The notes below the pieces were generated by a model. That model was not told the origin of the DNA and did not search any database. It worked only from the letters and a program-made list of their open reading frames with translations. Source: Pseudomonas sp. MM223 (GTDB taxonomy: Bacteria; Pseudomonadota; Gammaproteobacteria; Pseudomonadales; Pseudomonadaceae). Taken from it: 64,000 nt of DNA. This document shows positions 50,757 through 60,855 of the stretch, piece after piece. Location of the stretch: assembly GCA_947090765.1 (NCBI GenBank), contig OX352322.1, forward strand, positions 4,633,501 to 4,697,500, given 5' to 3'. The translations under genes were made by a program, and so were the position numbers. How positions within the stretch are numbered: position 1 is the stretch's first letter; each line of letters opens with the position of its first letter.

Positions 50757-51526
50757 TGTCGCGCCCGCGCCTAAACCCGCCCTGCACAGGCTGGATGGAA
50801 GACCTCCCCTGCCCGGAAACTCCTTCAACTATCGAAGCCACATTAGGCAATCAGAGTGCAAACCACCAAGGTCCGATCTACCTTGAGATCCCCAGAACAC
50901 TTGGATGGGCGAGAGAAATTCTGGCTTTATTATCATTACCAAACATCGCCTTCACCATCCTCCAGCCTTTTCTCATAAAATCCAGCTTTGAGCACCGAGA
51001 CTTCGAATTCGCATTCATTGATATTTTAATATTCGCCTGCGGAATATGGTCATCGACTTTTTTTATTCGAGCAAGCATATCTCCCCCCCGAGACGAACCT
51101 CTTCGCTTCAATCGCGCACGTAAAAAAATCTATGCATACAACTTCAAGTACTGCTGGTGGAATCCCTTCGCAACATGGAAGGTCGAACCAGTCTGCTACG
51201 ACTGGTCCCAAGTCCGCGCCGAGCGCTGGTCACAAACCGGCGCCCTGCCAAACGGTGGGGTCATTTTCAAATGGGGCGTCATGCTCTCCATCGTCGCGCC
51301 GGGTACGAACAACGTCATCGACCGCTTTCACTTGAGTACCATGGGTGCCGACCAGCACGCCTGGGCCTACATCTGCACCTATATGCAGGAAGGCCCCTCA
51401 GCACTGCCCCCACCCGGGGAGCCCAAGGACCATAACGATGTGCTCTGGTGTGAGTTCGCCCTGCGCCTGGCACCCCGGGTAGTGTGGCCCGCAGCAATGG
51501 ACCTGGAGTCGAGAACAGCGCCCTGA
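50756..51526 (+). CDS. Probable immunity protein of the VasX-like toxin (DUF6708-like)
   Basis: 256 residues, overlapping the toxin stop by one base (TAATG at 50754-50758) with AAGGTG upstream, so translation is coupled. Two hydrophobic segments (ILALLSLPNIAFTILQPFLI and FAFIDILIFACGIWSSTFFI) suggest an inner-membrane protein, the right place to block a pore-former. The soluble part has the pattern of DUF6708 proteins found next to VasX-type effectors (PLRFNRARKKIYAYN, FHLSTMGADQHAWAYICTYMQEGP). The 5' half is clearly lower in GC than the flanking kdp genes. Immunity function is inferred from position. Confidence 0.72.
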   Translation: MSRPRLNPPCTGWMEDLPCPETPSTIEATLGNQSANHQGPIYLEIPRTLGWAREILALLSLPNIAFTILQPFLIKSSFEHRDFEFAFIDILIFACGIWSSTFFIRASISPPRDEPLRFNRARKKIYAYNFKYCWWNPFATWKVEPVCYDWSQVRAERWSQTGALPNGGVIFKWGVMLSIVAPGTNNVIDRFHLSTMGADQHAWAYICTYMQEGPSALPPPGEPKDHNDVLWCEFALRLAPRVVWPAAMDLESRTAP

Positions 51527-51538
51527 GCCCACAGGGGA

Positions 51539-52234
51539 TTATGTGGTCGGCGCCACCAACCTGTACCCCACCCCCGCCTCGGTGATGATGAACCGCGGCG
51601 TCGTTGGGTCATCTCCCAGTTTCTGGCGCAGGTGCCCCACCACGATCCGCAGGTAGTGGGTGTCTTCCACATGGGTAGGCCCCCAGATGTCCTTGAGCAG
51701 TTGCTGCTGGGTAATCACCCGCCCCGGGTGCCCGGCCAATAGCGCCAGCAAGGCATACTCCTTGCGCGTCAACGCCACTTCCACACCGTCCAGGGTCACC
51801 CGGCGAAAAGCAAAATCCACAGTCAGCGGCCCAAAGGTGGTCGCCACTTCCGAGCCACCGGCCTGTGGCACCTGGCGCAGCAAGGCCCTCACCCGCGCCA
51901 GAAATTCCTGGATGCCAAACGGCTTGGTCACATAGTCATTGGCACCGCCGTCCAGCGCATCCACCTTCTGCACCTCACTGGCACGCACCGACAACACCAT
52001 CACCGGCACCGCACTCCATTCGCGCAGTTCACGCAGCACTTGCTGGCCGTCCATGTCTGGCAGGCCCAGGTCGAGCACCACCAGGTCCGGCTTGCCCAAC
52101 GCTGCCTGGGCCAGCCCTTCCTGGCCCGTGGCGGCTTCGAGCACCTTGTAGCCTTGCGAGGCCAGGCTGATGCGCAGGAACTTGCGGATCTGCGGTTCAT
52201 CGTCGATGACCAACAAGGTGGCGGACTGGCTCAT
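51539..52234 (-). CDS. kdpE: KdpE response regulator
   Basis: OmpR-type response regulator, 231 residues: receiver domain with acidic pocket DDEP (about 12-15), phosphoacceptor aspartate in VVLDLGLPDMDG (about residue 55) and KPFG lysine; C-terminal winged helix (VALTRKEYALLALLAGHPGRVITQQQLLKDIWG). Overlaps kdpD by 4 bases. Activates kdpFABC on phosphorylation by KdpD. Convergent with the immunity gene, with 12 bases between stops. Confidence 0.95.
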   Translation of the reverse strand: MSQSATLLVIDDEPQIRKFLRISLASQGYKVLEAATGQEGLAQAALGKPDLVVLDLGLPDMDGQQVLRELREWSAVPVMVLSVRASEVQKVDALDGGANDYVTKPFGIQEFLARVRALLRQVPQAGGSEVATTFGPLTVDFAFRRVTLDGVEVALTRKEYALLALLAGHPGRVITQQQLLKDIWGPTHVEDTHYLRIVVGHLRQKLGDDPTTPRFIITEAGVGYRLVAPTT

Positions 52235-54885
52235 GGGGTTTCGCTTTCGGCTTCAGGTTGAGGGGGCAGCGGCAAGCATAGAGTGATGCCGGTACCCTGG
52301 CCATCAATGCCTTCACCCACCAGAATTTGCCCGCCATGGGCACCAATCATGCCCTGGCAGATAGCCAGGCCAAGGCCGGTGCCCTGCCCGCCCCGGTCGC
52401 CGCGAGCGGCGGTGTAGAACATGTCGAAGATCTTCTCGCGGTCGGCTACCGGAATACCGGGGCCTTGGTCGCTGACAGTAAAGCGCAACTGGTCATCATG
52501 CACGGCCACCTGCAACTCAAGCCGACCATTGGCCGGGGAGAAGCGTGCGGCGTTTTCCAGCACGTTCACCAGCGCTTGTTCGATCAGGGCCGCATGCACG
52601 AACAGCAACGGCAGCTCGGCCGGCACGTCGGTGTGTACCCGCAGCGCAGCCAGCACAACACGCAGGCGGTTGAGTGCACTGCCGACGATGTCGGCCGGGG
52701 CGACCCAGTCGCGGGCCAGCTTTAGGCCGCCATGGCCCAGGCGGGTCATGTCCAGCAGGTTCTGGATATAGCGGTCCAGGCGTTCGGCCTCGTTGCGGGT
52801 GCCCTCCAGCAGCTCGCGGCGGTCTTCAGGCGGGATCGCTTCGCCCAACGCCAGCAGGCTGTCGATACTGCCGCGCATGGCGGTCAACGGCGTGCGCAAG
52901 TCATGGGATACGGAGGCCAGCAAGGCACTGCGCAGTTGCTCGGTTTCGCCGTGCAGGCGTGCGGCCTCCAGTTGTTCGGCCAAGCGGGCGCGGGCCAGGG
53001 CCTGGGCCAGTGGCTGGCCAAGGGCCGTCAGCAGGCGCCGGCGCGGGTCGCTGAGCGGCTGCCCGTTGCGCGGGCGCACGCCCAGCAGCGCCAGAGGTTG
53101 TTCGTCCACCGCCAGCGGCCACCACCACCAGCGGCCATTGGGCAAGGTGTCGCTGCCATGGCCAGCGGCCTGGCCGTGCTGCCAGGCCCAATCGGCGGCA
53201 GCCCGTTCGGTGTCACTGAAGGCGTGGGCTTCGCCGCTGGCCACCTGTAGCTGGCCTTCGGTGTTGCGCTCCAGCAGGCATACCTGCATGTCTTGCCAGC
53301 CGTCCAGATGCTGGCCGGCTGCATTGAACACGGCTTGGCGGTCAGTGGCCACAGTCAACCGACGCGACAGGTCGAGCAACTGGCTAGTCTGCGCCTGGGT
53401 TTCGCGCAGCGCCTGCAACTGGCGGCGCTGGCGGGCGGCCAGGTTGCCGGTAAGCGCGGCCATCAGCAGGAAGAACACCAGCGTCAGCACATCCTCTTCG
53501 CGCTGGATGCTGAACGAGAAGTTAGGCGGGATGAACAGGAAATCGTACGTCAGGAACGACAACGCGGCGCAAGCCAGCGCAGGCCCCAGGCTACTGCGTA
53601 CTGCCACCAGCAACACCGCGGCCAGGAACACCAGCGAAATGTTGGGCAGCGCCAGCACGCTCGACACCGCCCAGGCCAGGCCCGCCGCCATGACCGTGGC
53701 CAGCAGCGCCAATAAATAGTGGCGCCAGACCCACACCCGCCGCACCGCCGAGCGCGGTGCCTGCGGCTGCACATCGCGGTCCAGCACGTTGATTTCCAGG
53801 CCATGGCTTTCGCGCAGCAGCCGCGCGGCCACACCGGCGCCGAACAGGCGACGGCGAAGGCGGTTACGGGACTGCCCCACCAGCACCAGGCTGGCCCGCC
53901 GTTCGGCAGCATGCTGGATCAACGTGCGCGCCACTTCACCAGCCCTGAGCAGCACCACCTCGCCGCCCAGGCGCTCGGCCAGTTGCTGCGCGGCTTGCAA
54001 GCGGTGACGTGCGGTTTCGTCGCGCAGGCGGCCGTTGTCCACATGCACCAGGCTCCAGGGCAGGTGGCGGCGTTGCGCCACGCGGCTGGCATGGCGCACC
54101 AGGCGTTCGGCCTGGTCGTCGCCGTCCACGCCGACCAGAAGCCGCCCGCGCAAGGCCGGGGCCTCTTGGCCACGCTGCCGATAGCCGTGGGCGAGGTCGG
54201 CATCGACCTGCGCTGCAGCCGTTTGCATGGCCAGTTCGCGCAAGGCAGTGAGGTTGGTTTGCGAGAAGTACGCATCGATGGCCGCCCGCGCCTGCTCGGG
54301 CACGTACACCTTGCCTTCGCGCAGGCGTTCGAGCAGTTCGCGGGGTGGCAGGTCGATCAGCACCAGTTCAAAGGCTTCCTGCAGCACCCAGTCCGGCAAG
54401 GTTTCGCGCACTTGTACGCCCGTGATGTCGCGCACCTTGTCGTTGAGGCTTTCCAGGTGCTGGACGTTGACCGTGGTGTACACGTCGATGCCGGCCGCCA
54501 GCAGCTCCTGCACATCCTGCCAGCGCTTGGCGTGGCGGCTGCCGGGAGCATTGGTGTGGGCCAGTTCGTCGACCAGGGCCAAGGCCGGCGCGGCCTTGAG
54601 CAGGCCGTCGAGGTCCATTTCCTCTAGGGTGACGCCGCGGTACTGGCTGCGCAGCAACGGTTGCTGATGCAGGCCACCGAGCAACGCTTCGGTTTCGGCG
54701 CGGCCGTGGGTTTCCACCACCCCGACCTGCACGCGCACGCCCTGGCGCTGCTGGGCGTGGGCGGCCTGGAGCATGGCGAAGGTCTTGCCGACGCCGGGGG
54801 CGGCGCCAAGGAATACCTTCAGCCGGCCCCGGCCGGTGCGCGGGAGGTTAGCCAACAGCGCATCTGCGCGGGCGGAATCACTCAT
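52231..54885 (-). CDS. kdpD: KdpD sensor histidine kinase
   Basis: 884 residues: N-terminal KdpD domain with ATP-binding GAAPGVGKTFAML (about 28-40), a USP-like domain (VHVDNGRLRDETARHRLQAA), four membrane segments (about 390-490), GAF-like region, then HisKA with SVSHDLRTPLTAM (His near 658) and an HATPase with NVLENAARF and GTGLGLAI. Senses K+ limitation and phosphorylates KdpE. A REP pair separates it from kdpC. Confidence 0.96.
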   Translation of the reverse strand: MSDSARADALLANLPRTGRGRLKVFLGAAPGVGKTFAMLQAAHAQQRQGVRVQVGVVETHGRAETEALLGGLHQQPLLRSQYRGVTLEEMDLDGLLKAAPALALVDELAHTNAPGSRHAKRWQDVQELLAAGIDVYTTVNVQHLESLNDKVRDITGVQVRETLPDWVLQEAFELVLIDLPPRELLERLREGKVYVPEQARAAIDAYFSQTNLTALRELAMQTAAAQVDADLAHGYRQRGQEAPALRGRLLVGVDGDDQAERLVRHASRVAQRRHLPWSLVHVDNGRLRDETARHRLQAAQQLAERLGGEVVLLRAGEVARTLIQHAAERRASLVLVGQSRNRLRRRLFGAGVAARLLRESHGLEINVLDRDVQPQAPRSAVRRVWVWRHYLLALLATVMAAGLAWAVSSVLALPNISLVFLAAVLLVAVRSSLGPALACAALSFLTYDFLFIPPNFSFSIQREEDVLTLVFFLLMAALTGNLAARQRRQLQALRETQAQTSQLLDLSRRLTVATDRQAVFNAAGQHLDGWQDMQVCLLERNTEGQLQVASGEAHAFSDTERAAADWAWQHGQAAGHGSDTLPNGRWWWWPLAVDEQPLALLGVRPRNGQPLSDPRRRLLTALGQPLAQALARARLAEQLEAARLHGETEQLRSALLASVSHDLRTPLTAMRGSIDSLLALGEAIPPEDRRELLEGTRNEAERLDRYIQNLLDMTRLGHGGLKLARDWVAPADIVGSALNRLRVVLAALRVHTDVPAELPLLFVHAALIEQALVNVLENAARFSPANGRLELQVAVHDDQLRFTVSDQGPGIPVADREKIFDMFYTAARGDRGGQGTGLGLAICQGMIGAHGGQILVGEGIDGQGTGITLCLPLPPQPEAESETP

Positions 54886-54923
54886 GTTTCATCCTTTACA
54901 AAGGGGCCTGCTGCGCACGTTTC

Positions 54924-55040
54924 TGTAGGAGCGGCCTTGTGCCGCGAAAGGGCCGCAAAGCGGCCCCGGGATTTCAGCATTTACACATGGGTTACTGGGG
55001 CTGCCTTGCAGCCCTTTCGCGGCACAAGGCCGCTCCTACA
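54924..55040. repeat. Inverted REP pair inside the kdp operon
   Basis: 29-base perfect arms (54924-54952 and 55012-55040) of the TGTAGGAGCGGCCTTGTGCC type, in the 172-base gap between kdpC and kdpD. It may attenuate transcription or protect the kdpFABC part of the transcript from decay, so the regulator genes are made at a lower level. Confidence 0.93.
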
Positions 55041-55057
55041 AGGGATGGTGGGAATGC

Positions 55058-55603
55058 TCAGAGGTGTTCAAGTGCCTGGTTCAGCGCCAGCACATTGACC
55101 ACCGGCGGGCCGATCAATGGGTGGAGGGTGGCCTCTTCCAGCAAGGCTTGCAAGCGCTCGACCGGCACTTGCCGCGCCGCCGCCACCCGCGGGATCTGAT
55201 AGGCCACCGCTTCTGGCGGAAGGTGCGGATCAAGGCCACTGCCCGAGGTGGTCAGCAACGCCTGCGGCACCGGCCCCTGCTGCGCCTGATACACCGCAGC
55301 GGCATCCCCCTTTACCCGCTCCGCCAGCGCCGGGTTGCTTGGCGAAAGGTTGCTGGCACCGCTGGCCACCGTGGCGTAAGCGCCTGCCGAAGGCCGTGCA
55401 TGGAACCAGCCATCGCCTTTGAATTCCTGGGCGATCAATGCCGAGCCACGCACCTGGCCCTGGTCATCCCGCACCAGGCTGCCATTGGCCTGTTCCGGAA
55501 ACACAACCTGGGCGATGCCGGTCACCGCAAGCGGATACAGTGCGCCGGTCACCAGCGTCATCAACAAGGCCAGGCTCAACGCCGGGCGTACATAAGCATT
55601 CAT
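55058..55603 (-). CDS. kdpC: Potassium-transporting ATPase subunit C
   Basis: 181 residues, one N-terminal membrane segment ([21 protein letters not shown]) followed by a periplasmic domain with [46 protein letters not shown] and the C-terminal [10 protein letters not shown]. Stabilises the KdpFABC complex. It begins 10 bases after kdpB. Confidence 0.95.
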   Translation of the reverse strand: MNAYVRPALSLALLMTLVTGALYPLAVTGIAQVVFPEQANGSLVRDDQGQVRGSALIAQEFKGDGWFHARPSAGAYATVASGASNLSPSNPALAERVKGDAAAVYQAQQGPVPQALLTTSGSGLDPHLPPEAVAYQIPRVAAARQVPVERLQALLEEATLHPLIGPPVVNVLALNQALEHL

Positions 55604-55613
55604 GGCGGCCTCC

Positions 55614-57668
55614 TCAGACCAGGTTCAGGGCATTGAGCAGCAGGTCGATCAGCTTGATCCCGGCAAACGGCACCACAATACCGCCCAGCCCATAGATCAG
55701 CAGGTTGCGCCGCAACAGGTGCGCCGCACTGGCCGCCTGCACGCGCACGCCCCGCAGCGCCAGCGGGATCAGCACGATGATGATCAGCGCGTTGAACACG
55801 ATGGCCGACAGGATCGCGCTCTGCGGGCTGGCCAGGTGCATCAGGTTGAGCACGCCCAGCTGCGGGTAGATGGCCGCAAACAGTGCCGGCAGGATGGCAA
55901 AGTACTTGGCCACATCGTTGGCAATGGAGAAGGTGGTCAGCGCACCACGGGTTACCAACAGCTCCTTGCCAACCTGTACAACGTCCAGCAGCTTGGTCGG
56001 GTCGCTGTCCAGGTCAACCATGTTGGCTGCTTCGCGCGCGGCCTGGGTACCGTCGTTCATCGCCATGCCCACATCAGCCTGGGCCAGTGCCGGGGCGTCG
56101 TTGGCGCCGTCGCCGCACATGGCCACCAGGCGGCCGTCGTTCTGCTCCTGGCGAATGCGCGCCAGCTTCTTCTCGGGTGTGGCCTCGGCCAACACGTCAT
56201 CTACCCCCGCTTCGGCGGCGATGGCAGCTGCGGTCAACGGGTTGTCGCCGGTCACCATCACCGTGCGTATGCCCAGCTTGCGCAGCTCGGCGAAGCGCTC
56301 GCGGATACCCGGCTTGACCACATCCTTGAGGTGGATCACGCCTAGCAGGCGCTTGTCGATGCACACCAGCAGCGGTGTGCCGCCACTCTGTGCGATACGC
56401 TCGACTTCGCGGGCCAGCGCCGCGGGCATTTCCAGGCGTTGCATGCCGACAAATGCCAGCACGGCATCGACGGCCCCCTTGCGGTAGCGGTGCTGCTGAA
56501 AGTCGATACCCGACAGACGCGTTTCGGCGCTGAAGGCCACCGCCTCGAACTGCCCGACGGTTGGCTCGACGAAGTCGTGCAGCTGACGCAGGTACTCGAC
56601 AATCGACTTGCCTTCAGCGGTATCGTCAGCCAACGAGGCCAGTAAGGCACCCTCCCCCAATTCGCGGGCAGTAATGCCCGGCGCAGCATGCAGCGCGCTG
56701 CAGCGGCGGTTGCCAAAGGTAATGGTGCCCGTCTTGTCGAGCATCAGCGTATGCACGTCCCCGGCCGCCTCGACCGCGCGGCCCGAGCGGGCGATGACGT
56801 TCAGCCGCACCAGCCGGTCCATGCCGGCGATGCCGATGGCCGACAGCAGGCCGCCGATGGTGGTAGGGATCAGCGTCACCAACAGCGCGGCCAGGAAGAT
56901 CAGCGGCAGGCTGCCCCCCACGAAGTGGGCGAATGGCTGCAAGGTCACCACCACGATCAGAAAGATCAGGGTCAGGCCGATCAGCAAGATATCGAGGGCG
57001 ATCTCGTTGGGGGTCTTCTGCCGTTTGGCACCTTCGACCAGGGCAATCATGCGGTCCAGGGTCGACTCGCCCGGGTTGCTGGTAATGCGGATCAGCAGCC
57101 AGTCGGAGACCAGCCGGGTATTGCCGGTCACCGCCGAGCGGTCGCCACCGGACTCTCGGATCACGGGTGCGGACTCGCCGGTAATGGCAGCCTCGTTGAC
57201 GGCCGCGATGCCTTCAAGCACCTCGCCGTCACCGGGGATCATTTCGCCGGCAACCACACGTACCACGTCGTCCTTGCGCAACGCGCCAGCCGCGACGGTC
57301 TCGTAGCTGCCATCACGCTGGCGACGCTGAGCGGTCAGGCCTTGGCTGCCAGCCTTGAGGCTGTCGGCGCGGGCCTTGCCACGGCCTTCGGCGAGGGCTT
57401 CGGCAAAGTTGGCGAACAGCACGGTAAACCACAACCACAGGGCGATCTGCACGGCAACACCCGTGCTCACGCCATTGCCGGGGGCAAAACACAGCACGGT
57501 GGTGAGCACTGCGGTCAGGGCCACCACCAGCATCACCGGCGAGCGCTTGAGCTGGCGCGGGTCGAGTTTGACGAACGCCTGCACCAGTGCCGGGCGCCAC
57601 AGCGCGGCGAAGCGGGTCTGGTCCTTGGCAGTGTGCCGTGTATTCACTTCAGGAATAGGCATGTTCAT
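55614..57668 (-). CDS. kdpB: Potassium-transporting P-type ATPase subunit B
   Basis: 684 residues. P-type ATPase motifs: TGES in the actuator domain ([14 protein letters not shown]), phosphorylation site [11 protein letters not shown] (Asp near 309), [12 protein letters not shown] and the hinge [23 protein letters not shown]. It hydrolyses ATP to drive K+ uptake through KdpA. Start ATG 57668 ([17 protein letters not shown]). Confidence 0.97.
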   Translation of the reverse strand: MNMPIPEVNTRHTAKDQTRFAALWRPALVQAFVKLDPRQLKRSPVMLVVALTAVLTTVLCFAPGNGVSTGVAVQIALWLWFTVLFANFAEALAEGRGKARADSLKAGSQGLTAQRRQRDGSYETVAAGALRKDDVVRVVAGEMIPGDGEVLEGIAAVNEAAITGESAPVIRESGGDRSAVTGNTRLVSDWLLIRITSNPGESTLDRMIALVEGAKRQKTPNEIALDILLIGLTLIFLIVVVTLQPFAHFVGGSLPLIFLAALLVTLIPTTIGGLLSAIGIAGMDRLVRLNVIARSGRAVEAAGDVHTLMLDKTGTITFGNRRCSALHAAPGITARELGEGALLASLADDTAEGKSIVEYLRQLHDFVEPTVGQFEAVAFSAETRLSGIDFQQHRYRKGAVDAVLAFVGMQRLEMPAALAREVERIAQSGGTPLLVCIDKRLLGVIHLKDVVKPGIRERFAELRKLGIRTVMVTGDNPLTAAAIAAEAGVDDVLAEATPEKKLARIRQEQNDGRLVAMCGDGANDAPALAQADVGMAMNDGTQAAREAANMVDLDSDPTKLLDVVQVGKELLVTRGALTTFSIANDVAKYFAILPALFAAIYPQLGVLNLMHLASPQSAILSAIVFNALIIIVLIPLALRGVRVQAASAAHLLRRNLLIYGLGGIVVPFAGIKLIDLLLNALNLV

Positions 57669-57677
57669 GATTGGTCC

Positions 57678-59372
57678 TCAAAAACCCAAGCTCAGGTGTT
57701 CGGCGATTGGCCCAAGGGCCAGGGTGGGCAGGAAGGTCAGGCCGCCGACCAGCAAGATGGTCACCAGCAGCAAGCCGGTGAACAGCGGGCCGTGGGTAGG
57801 GAAACTGTTCTGCCCCTGTGGCGCGCTTTTCTTCGCCGCCAGGCTGCCAGCCAAGGCCAGAATTGGCAGGATGTAGCCGAAGCGGCCGATGAGCATGGCC
57901 AGGCCGATCATCAGGTTGTGGTACACCGTGTTGGCGCCGAAGCCGGCAAAGGCCGAGCCGTTGTTGGCCGTGCCTGAGGTGTAGGCGTACAGCAATTGGC
58001 TGAAGCCATGCGCCCCCGGGTTGCTGACCGCATCCGCCGGGCCTGGCAGGCTGGCGGCGATGGCGCCCAGTACCAGTACGCCGACCGGCATCACCAGCAG
58101 GGTCGCCACCAGCAACTGCACCTCGCGGGCCTGCAACTTCTTGCCCAGGTATTCCGGAGTGCGGCCAATCATCAGCCCGGCCAGAAACACCGCAATCAGG
58201 ACGAACAACAGCATGCCGTAGAGGCCCGCGCCGACGCCGCCGAATATCACTTCGCCAACCATCATGTTGACCATCGCCACCATGCCGGTCAGCGGGTTGA
58301 GGCTGTCGTGCATGGCGTTGACCGAGCCGTTCGAGGCCGCGGTGGTGGTAACCGTCCACAGCACCGAACCGGTGGTGCCGAAGCGGCTCTCCTTGCCCTC
58401 CAGGGGGGCGGTCTGCTGCACCTGCGGGCTCTGCAACGCTGGATTGGGCTGATGTTCCGACCACAGTGCGGTGCTGCCACCGATCAGGAACAGGGCAAGC
58501 ATGCAGGCAAGGATGGCGCGGCTCTGGCGCAAGTCCTTCACGTAGTGGCCGAAGGTAAACACCAGGGCCACCGGAATGAGGATGATCGAAGCCACCTCGA
58601 ACAGGTTGCTCCAGGCCGTGGGGTTTTCGAACGGGTGCGCCGAATTGACACCAAAGAAGCCGCCACCATTGGTGCCTAGCTGCTTGATCGCGATCTGGCT
58701 GGCGGCTGGGCCCAATGGAATGGTCTGGTCAGTACCTTGTAAGGTCAGCGCATGGGCGTAGTCGGCAAAGGTCTGCGGCACGCCCTGCCATACCAGCAAC
58801 AGCGCCAGCAGCACGCACAACGGCAGCAGGCCGTAGAGGGTGGCACGGGTCATGTCGACCCAGAAGTTACCCAACGTCGACGTGCTGCGCCGGGCGATGC
58901 CGCGGCACAACGCGACCAGCACGGCCAGGCCGGTGGCGGCGCTGACAAAGTTCTGCACGGTCAGGCCGAGCATCTGGCTGAGGTAGCTGACAGAGGCCTC
59001 ACCGCTGTAGGCCTGCCAGTTGGTGTTGGTCACGAAACTGACGGCGGTGTTGAACGCCAGCGACCATTCCTGGCCCGGCAGGTGCTGCGGGTTGAGCGGC
59101 AGGTAGCCCTGCAACAGCAGCACGGCGAACAGCAGCAGGAACCCGACCAGGTTGAAGGCCAGCAGGGCCAGGGTGTACTGCCGCCAGTTCTGCTCCTGGC
59201 TGGCGTTCACGCCCGCCAGCCGGTAGCAGGCTTGCTCGGCCGGGCCGAGTAGCGGCGACAGCCAGGTGCGCTGGCCTTCCATGACCTTGAAGTAGAACCG
59301 CCCAAGCCAAGGTGCCGGTAGCAGCACGATGGCAAAGAACGCCAAGAGCAAGGCGAAATCATAACTGTGCAT
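57678..59372 (-). CDS. kdpA: Potassium-transporting ATPase subunit A
   Basis: 564 residues, about ten membrane segments, four pore-loop repeats of the SKT superfamily. Filter segments are seen as [49 protein letters not shown] and [21 protein letters not shown]. It is the K+-selective subunit. Lies between kdpF and kdpB. Confidence 0.97.
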   Translation of the reverse strand: MHSYDFALLLAFFAIVLLPAPWLGRFYFKVMEGQRTWLSPLLGPAEQACYRLAGVNASQEQNWRQYTLALLAFNLVGFLLLFAVLLLQGYLPLNPQHLPGQEWSLAFNTAVSFVTNTNWQAYSGEASVSYLSQMLGLTVQNFVSAATGLAVLVALCRGIARRSTSTLGNFWVDMTRATLYGLLPLCVLLALLLVWQGVPQTFADYAHALTLQGTDQTIPLGPAASQIAIKQLGTNGGGFFGVNSAHPFENPTAWSNLFEVASIILIPVALVFTFGHYVKDLRQSRAILACMLALFLIGGSTALWSEHQPNPALQSPQVQQTAPLEGKESRFGTTGSVLWTVTTTAASNGSVNAMHDSLNPLTGMVAMVNMMVGEVIFGGVGAGLYGMLLFVLIAVFLAGLMIGRTPEYLGKKLQAREVQLLVATLLVMPVGVLVLGAIAASLPGPADAVSNPGAHGFSQLLYAYTSGTANNGSAFAGFGANTVYHNLMIGLAMLIGRFGYILPILALAGSLAAKKSAPQGQNSFPTHGPLFTGLLLVTILLVGGLTFLPTLALGPIAEHLSLGF

Positions 59373-59381
59373 GGCCGCTCC

Positions 59382-59471
59382 CTAGCTGCGATCGGCGCGC
59401 AGCAGCGCCACCAGCAGATAAAACGCCAAGGCCACTGCCAGCAGCAGTGACAGCCCGTCGAGCATGTTCAT
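59382..59471 (-). CDS. kdpF: Potassium-transporting ATPase subunit F
   Basis: A 29-residue single-span membrane peptide (MNMLDGLSLLLAVALAFYLL...). GGGGAGA lies 8 bases before ATG 59471; ATG 59465 is the alternative. It is the first gene of the kdp operon, directly ahead of kdpA, and its sequence has the usual KdpF pattern (one helix, RADRS end). Confidence 0.92.
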   Translation of the reverse strand: MNMLDGLSLLLAVALAFYLLVALLRADRS

Positions 59472-59560
59472 GAGTGGTTCTCCCCGTGGTGCGGCTTGGG
59501 CCGCTTTGGGGAAATTGTCTTGGAGAGGGGCGTAAAGGGGCGAGATCGGGGGATGGGGGT

Positions 59561-59582
59561 GGGTATAAAGAATGCGTAAAAA
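59561..59582 (-). promoter_or_regulatory. Candidate KdpE-binding site
   Basis: On the minus strand two T-rich half-sites, TTTTTACG and CTTTATACCC, are spaced as direct repeats, like the E. coli KdpE site (TTTATAC..TTTTTTACAC). It lies about 90 bases upstream of kdpF. A clear -35/-10 pair was not found. Confidence 0.5.
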
Positions 59583-59642
59583 TCAGCTTTTGGGGCCGCC
59601 TGTGCTGGCCTCTTCAGTCTATTTCAAGGCACACACAAGCCG

Positions 59643-59735
59643 TGTAGGAGCAGCCTTGTGCTGCGAAGAGGCCCTTGCAACCCAAGACAATCTTTAGCTT
59701 TACCGGCCTCTTCGCAGCACAAGGCTGCTCCTACA
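59643..59735. repeat. Inverted REP pair between the permease and kdpF
   Basis: 31-base perfect arms (59643-59673 and 59705-59735), TGTAGGAGCAGCCTTGTGCT type, with an AT-richer centre. Lies downstream of the PerM-type permease and upstream of the kdp control region. Confidence 0.92.
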
Positions 59736-59790
59736 GGTACAACACAGGCCTTGAAGACTGTGCACTACCTGTGAAAGGGCCGGCGCAGGC

Positions 59791-60843
59791 TTACTGCGCA
59801 GGCGGCTGCTGGGCGGCGTTACGGCTCCAGTCCAGCAGCAGGCTGTAGCCCACTGCCAGCAAGGTTGGCCCGATGAACAGGCCAATGAAGCCAAAGGCAA
59901 GCAAGCCACCAAAAACACCCAGCAGCACGATCACCAGCGGCAGGTTGCCGCCACGGCTGATCAGGTACGGCTTGAGCACGTTGTCCACGCCGCTGATGAC
60001 AAAGGTGCCCCAAATACCCAGGAACACCGCCATGCCGTACTCACCCTTCCATACCAGCCACCCGGTGGCCGGGATCCAGGCCAGTGGCGGGCCCATGGGG
60101 ATCAGGCTGAGCATGAAGGTCACCAGGCCCAGCACGATCGCCCCGGGTACCCCGGCGATCAGGAAGCCGATCAACGCCAACAGGCCCTGCGCGGCCGCCG
60201 TGCCGATCACCCCGTTCACCACCCGCTGCACGGTACCGGCTACCAGCTCCAGGTAATACTCGGCGCGCTCACCCATCAGCCGATGCAGCAAGCGCAACAC
60301 GAATGCCGCCAGGCGTGGCCCGTCGCGGTAGAAGAAGAACACGAACACCAGGCTCAGGGTCAGCTCCAGCACGCCGCTGCCGATCTGCGCACTGCGCGCC
60401 AGCAGCCAGTTGCCCACCTGCCCGAAGTAGGGTTTGACCGAGGCCAGCAACGCCGCGCCCTGCTGATCCAGCGATTGCCACCAGGTGACCAGGCGTTCGC
60501 CAACAAACGGAATGCCACCCAGCCAGTCCGGCGCCTCGGGCAGGCCGTCGACCTGCACGTCACGCACAAACGCCGTGGCATCGCGAATGTGATCGGCCAG
60601 GTTGAACCCCAGCCACACCAGCGGCAGTGCCACGATCAGGATCCAGGCCGTGGTCAGCAGGCTGGCCGCCAGCGTCTCGCGGCCGCCCAGCAGGCGCGTC
60701 AGCAAGCGCATCAACGGCCAGCTGGCAAAGGCCAGGATGGCGCCCCACAGCAATGCCGAAATGAACGGTGCCATCACCCACAGGCCGGCACCCAGCAACG
60801 CCAGCAGCAGAATCTGGACCAGCAGGCGATCATTGTTAACCAT
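59791..60843 (-). CDS. AI-2E/PerM-family transporter (YdiK-like)
   Basis: 350 residues, about eight membrane segments, starting VQILLLALLGAGLWVMAPFISALLWGAILAF. Family features include WPLMRLLTRLLGGRETLAA, a long soluble loop (about 85-150), LGLVTFMLSLIPMGPPLAWIPA and FIGLFIGPTLLAVGYSLLLDW. The substrate is unknown; the AI-2 name comes from a single member. It lies 12 bases after the DUF4892 gene and is probably co-transcribed. Confidence 0.85.
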   Translation of the reverse strand: MVNNDRLLVQILLLALLGAGLWVMAPFISALLWGAILAFASWPLMRLLTRLLGGRETLAASLLTTAWILIVALPLVWLGFNLADHIRDATAFVRDVQVDGLPEAPDWLGGIPFVGERLVTWWQSLDQQGAALLASVKPYFGQVGNWLLARSAQIGSGVLELTLSLVFVFFFYRDGPRLAAFVLRLLHRLMGERAEYYLELVAGTVQRVVNGVIGTAAAQGLLALIGFLIAGVPGAIVLGLVTFMLSLIPMGPPLAWIPATGWLVWKGEYGMAVFLGIWGTFVISGVDNVLKPYLISRGGNLPLVIVLLGVFGGLLAFGFIGLFIGPTLLAVGYSLLLDWSRNAAQQPPAQ

Positions 60844-60855
60844 GGTGGCGCTCGT

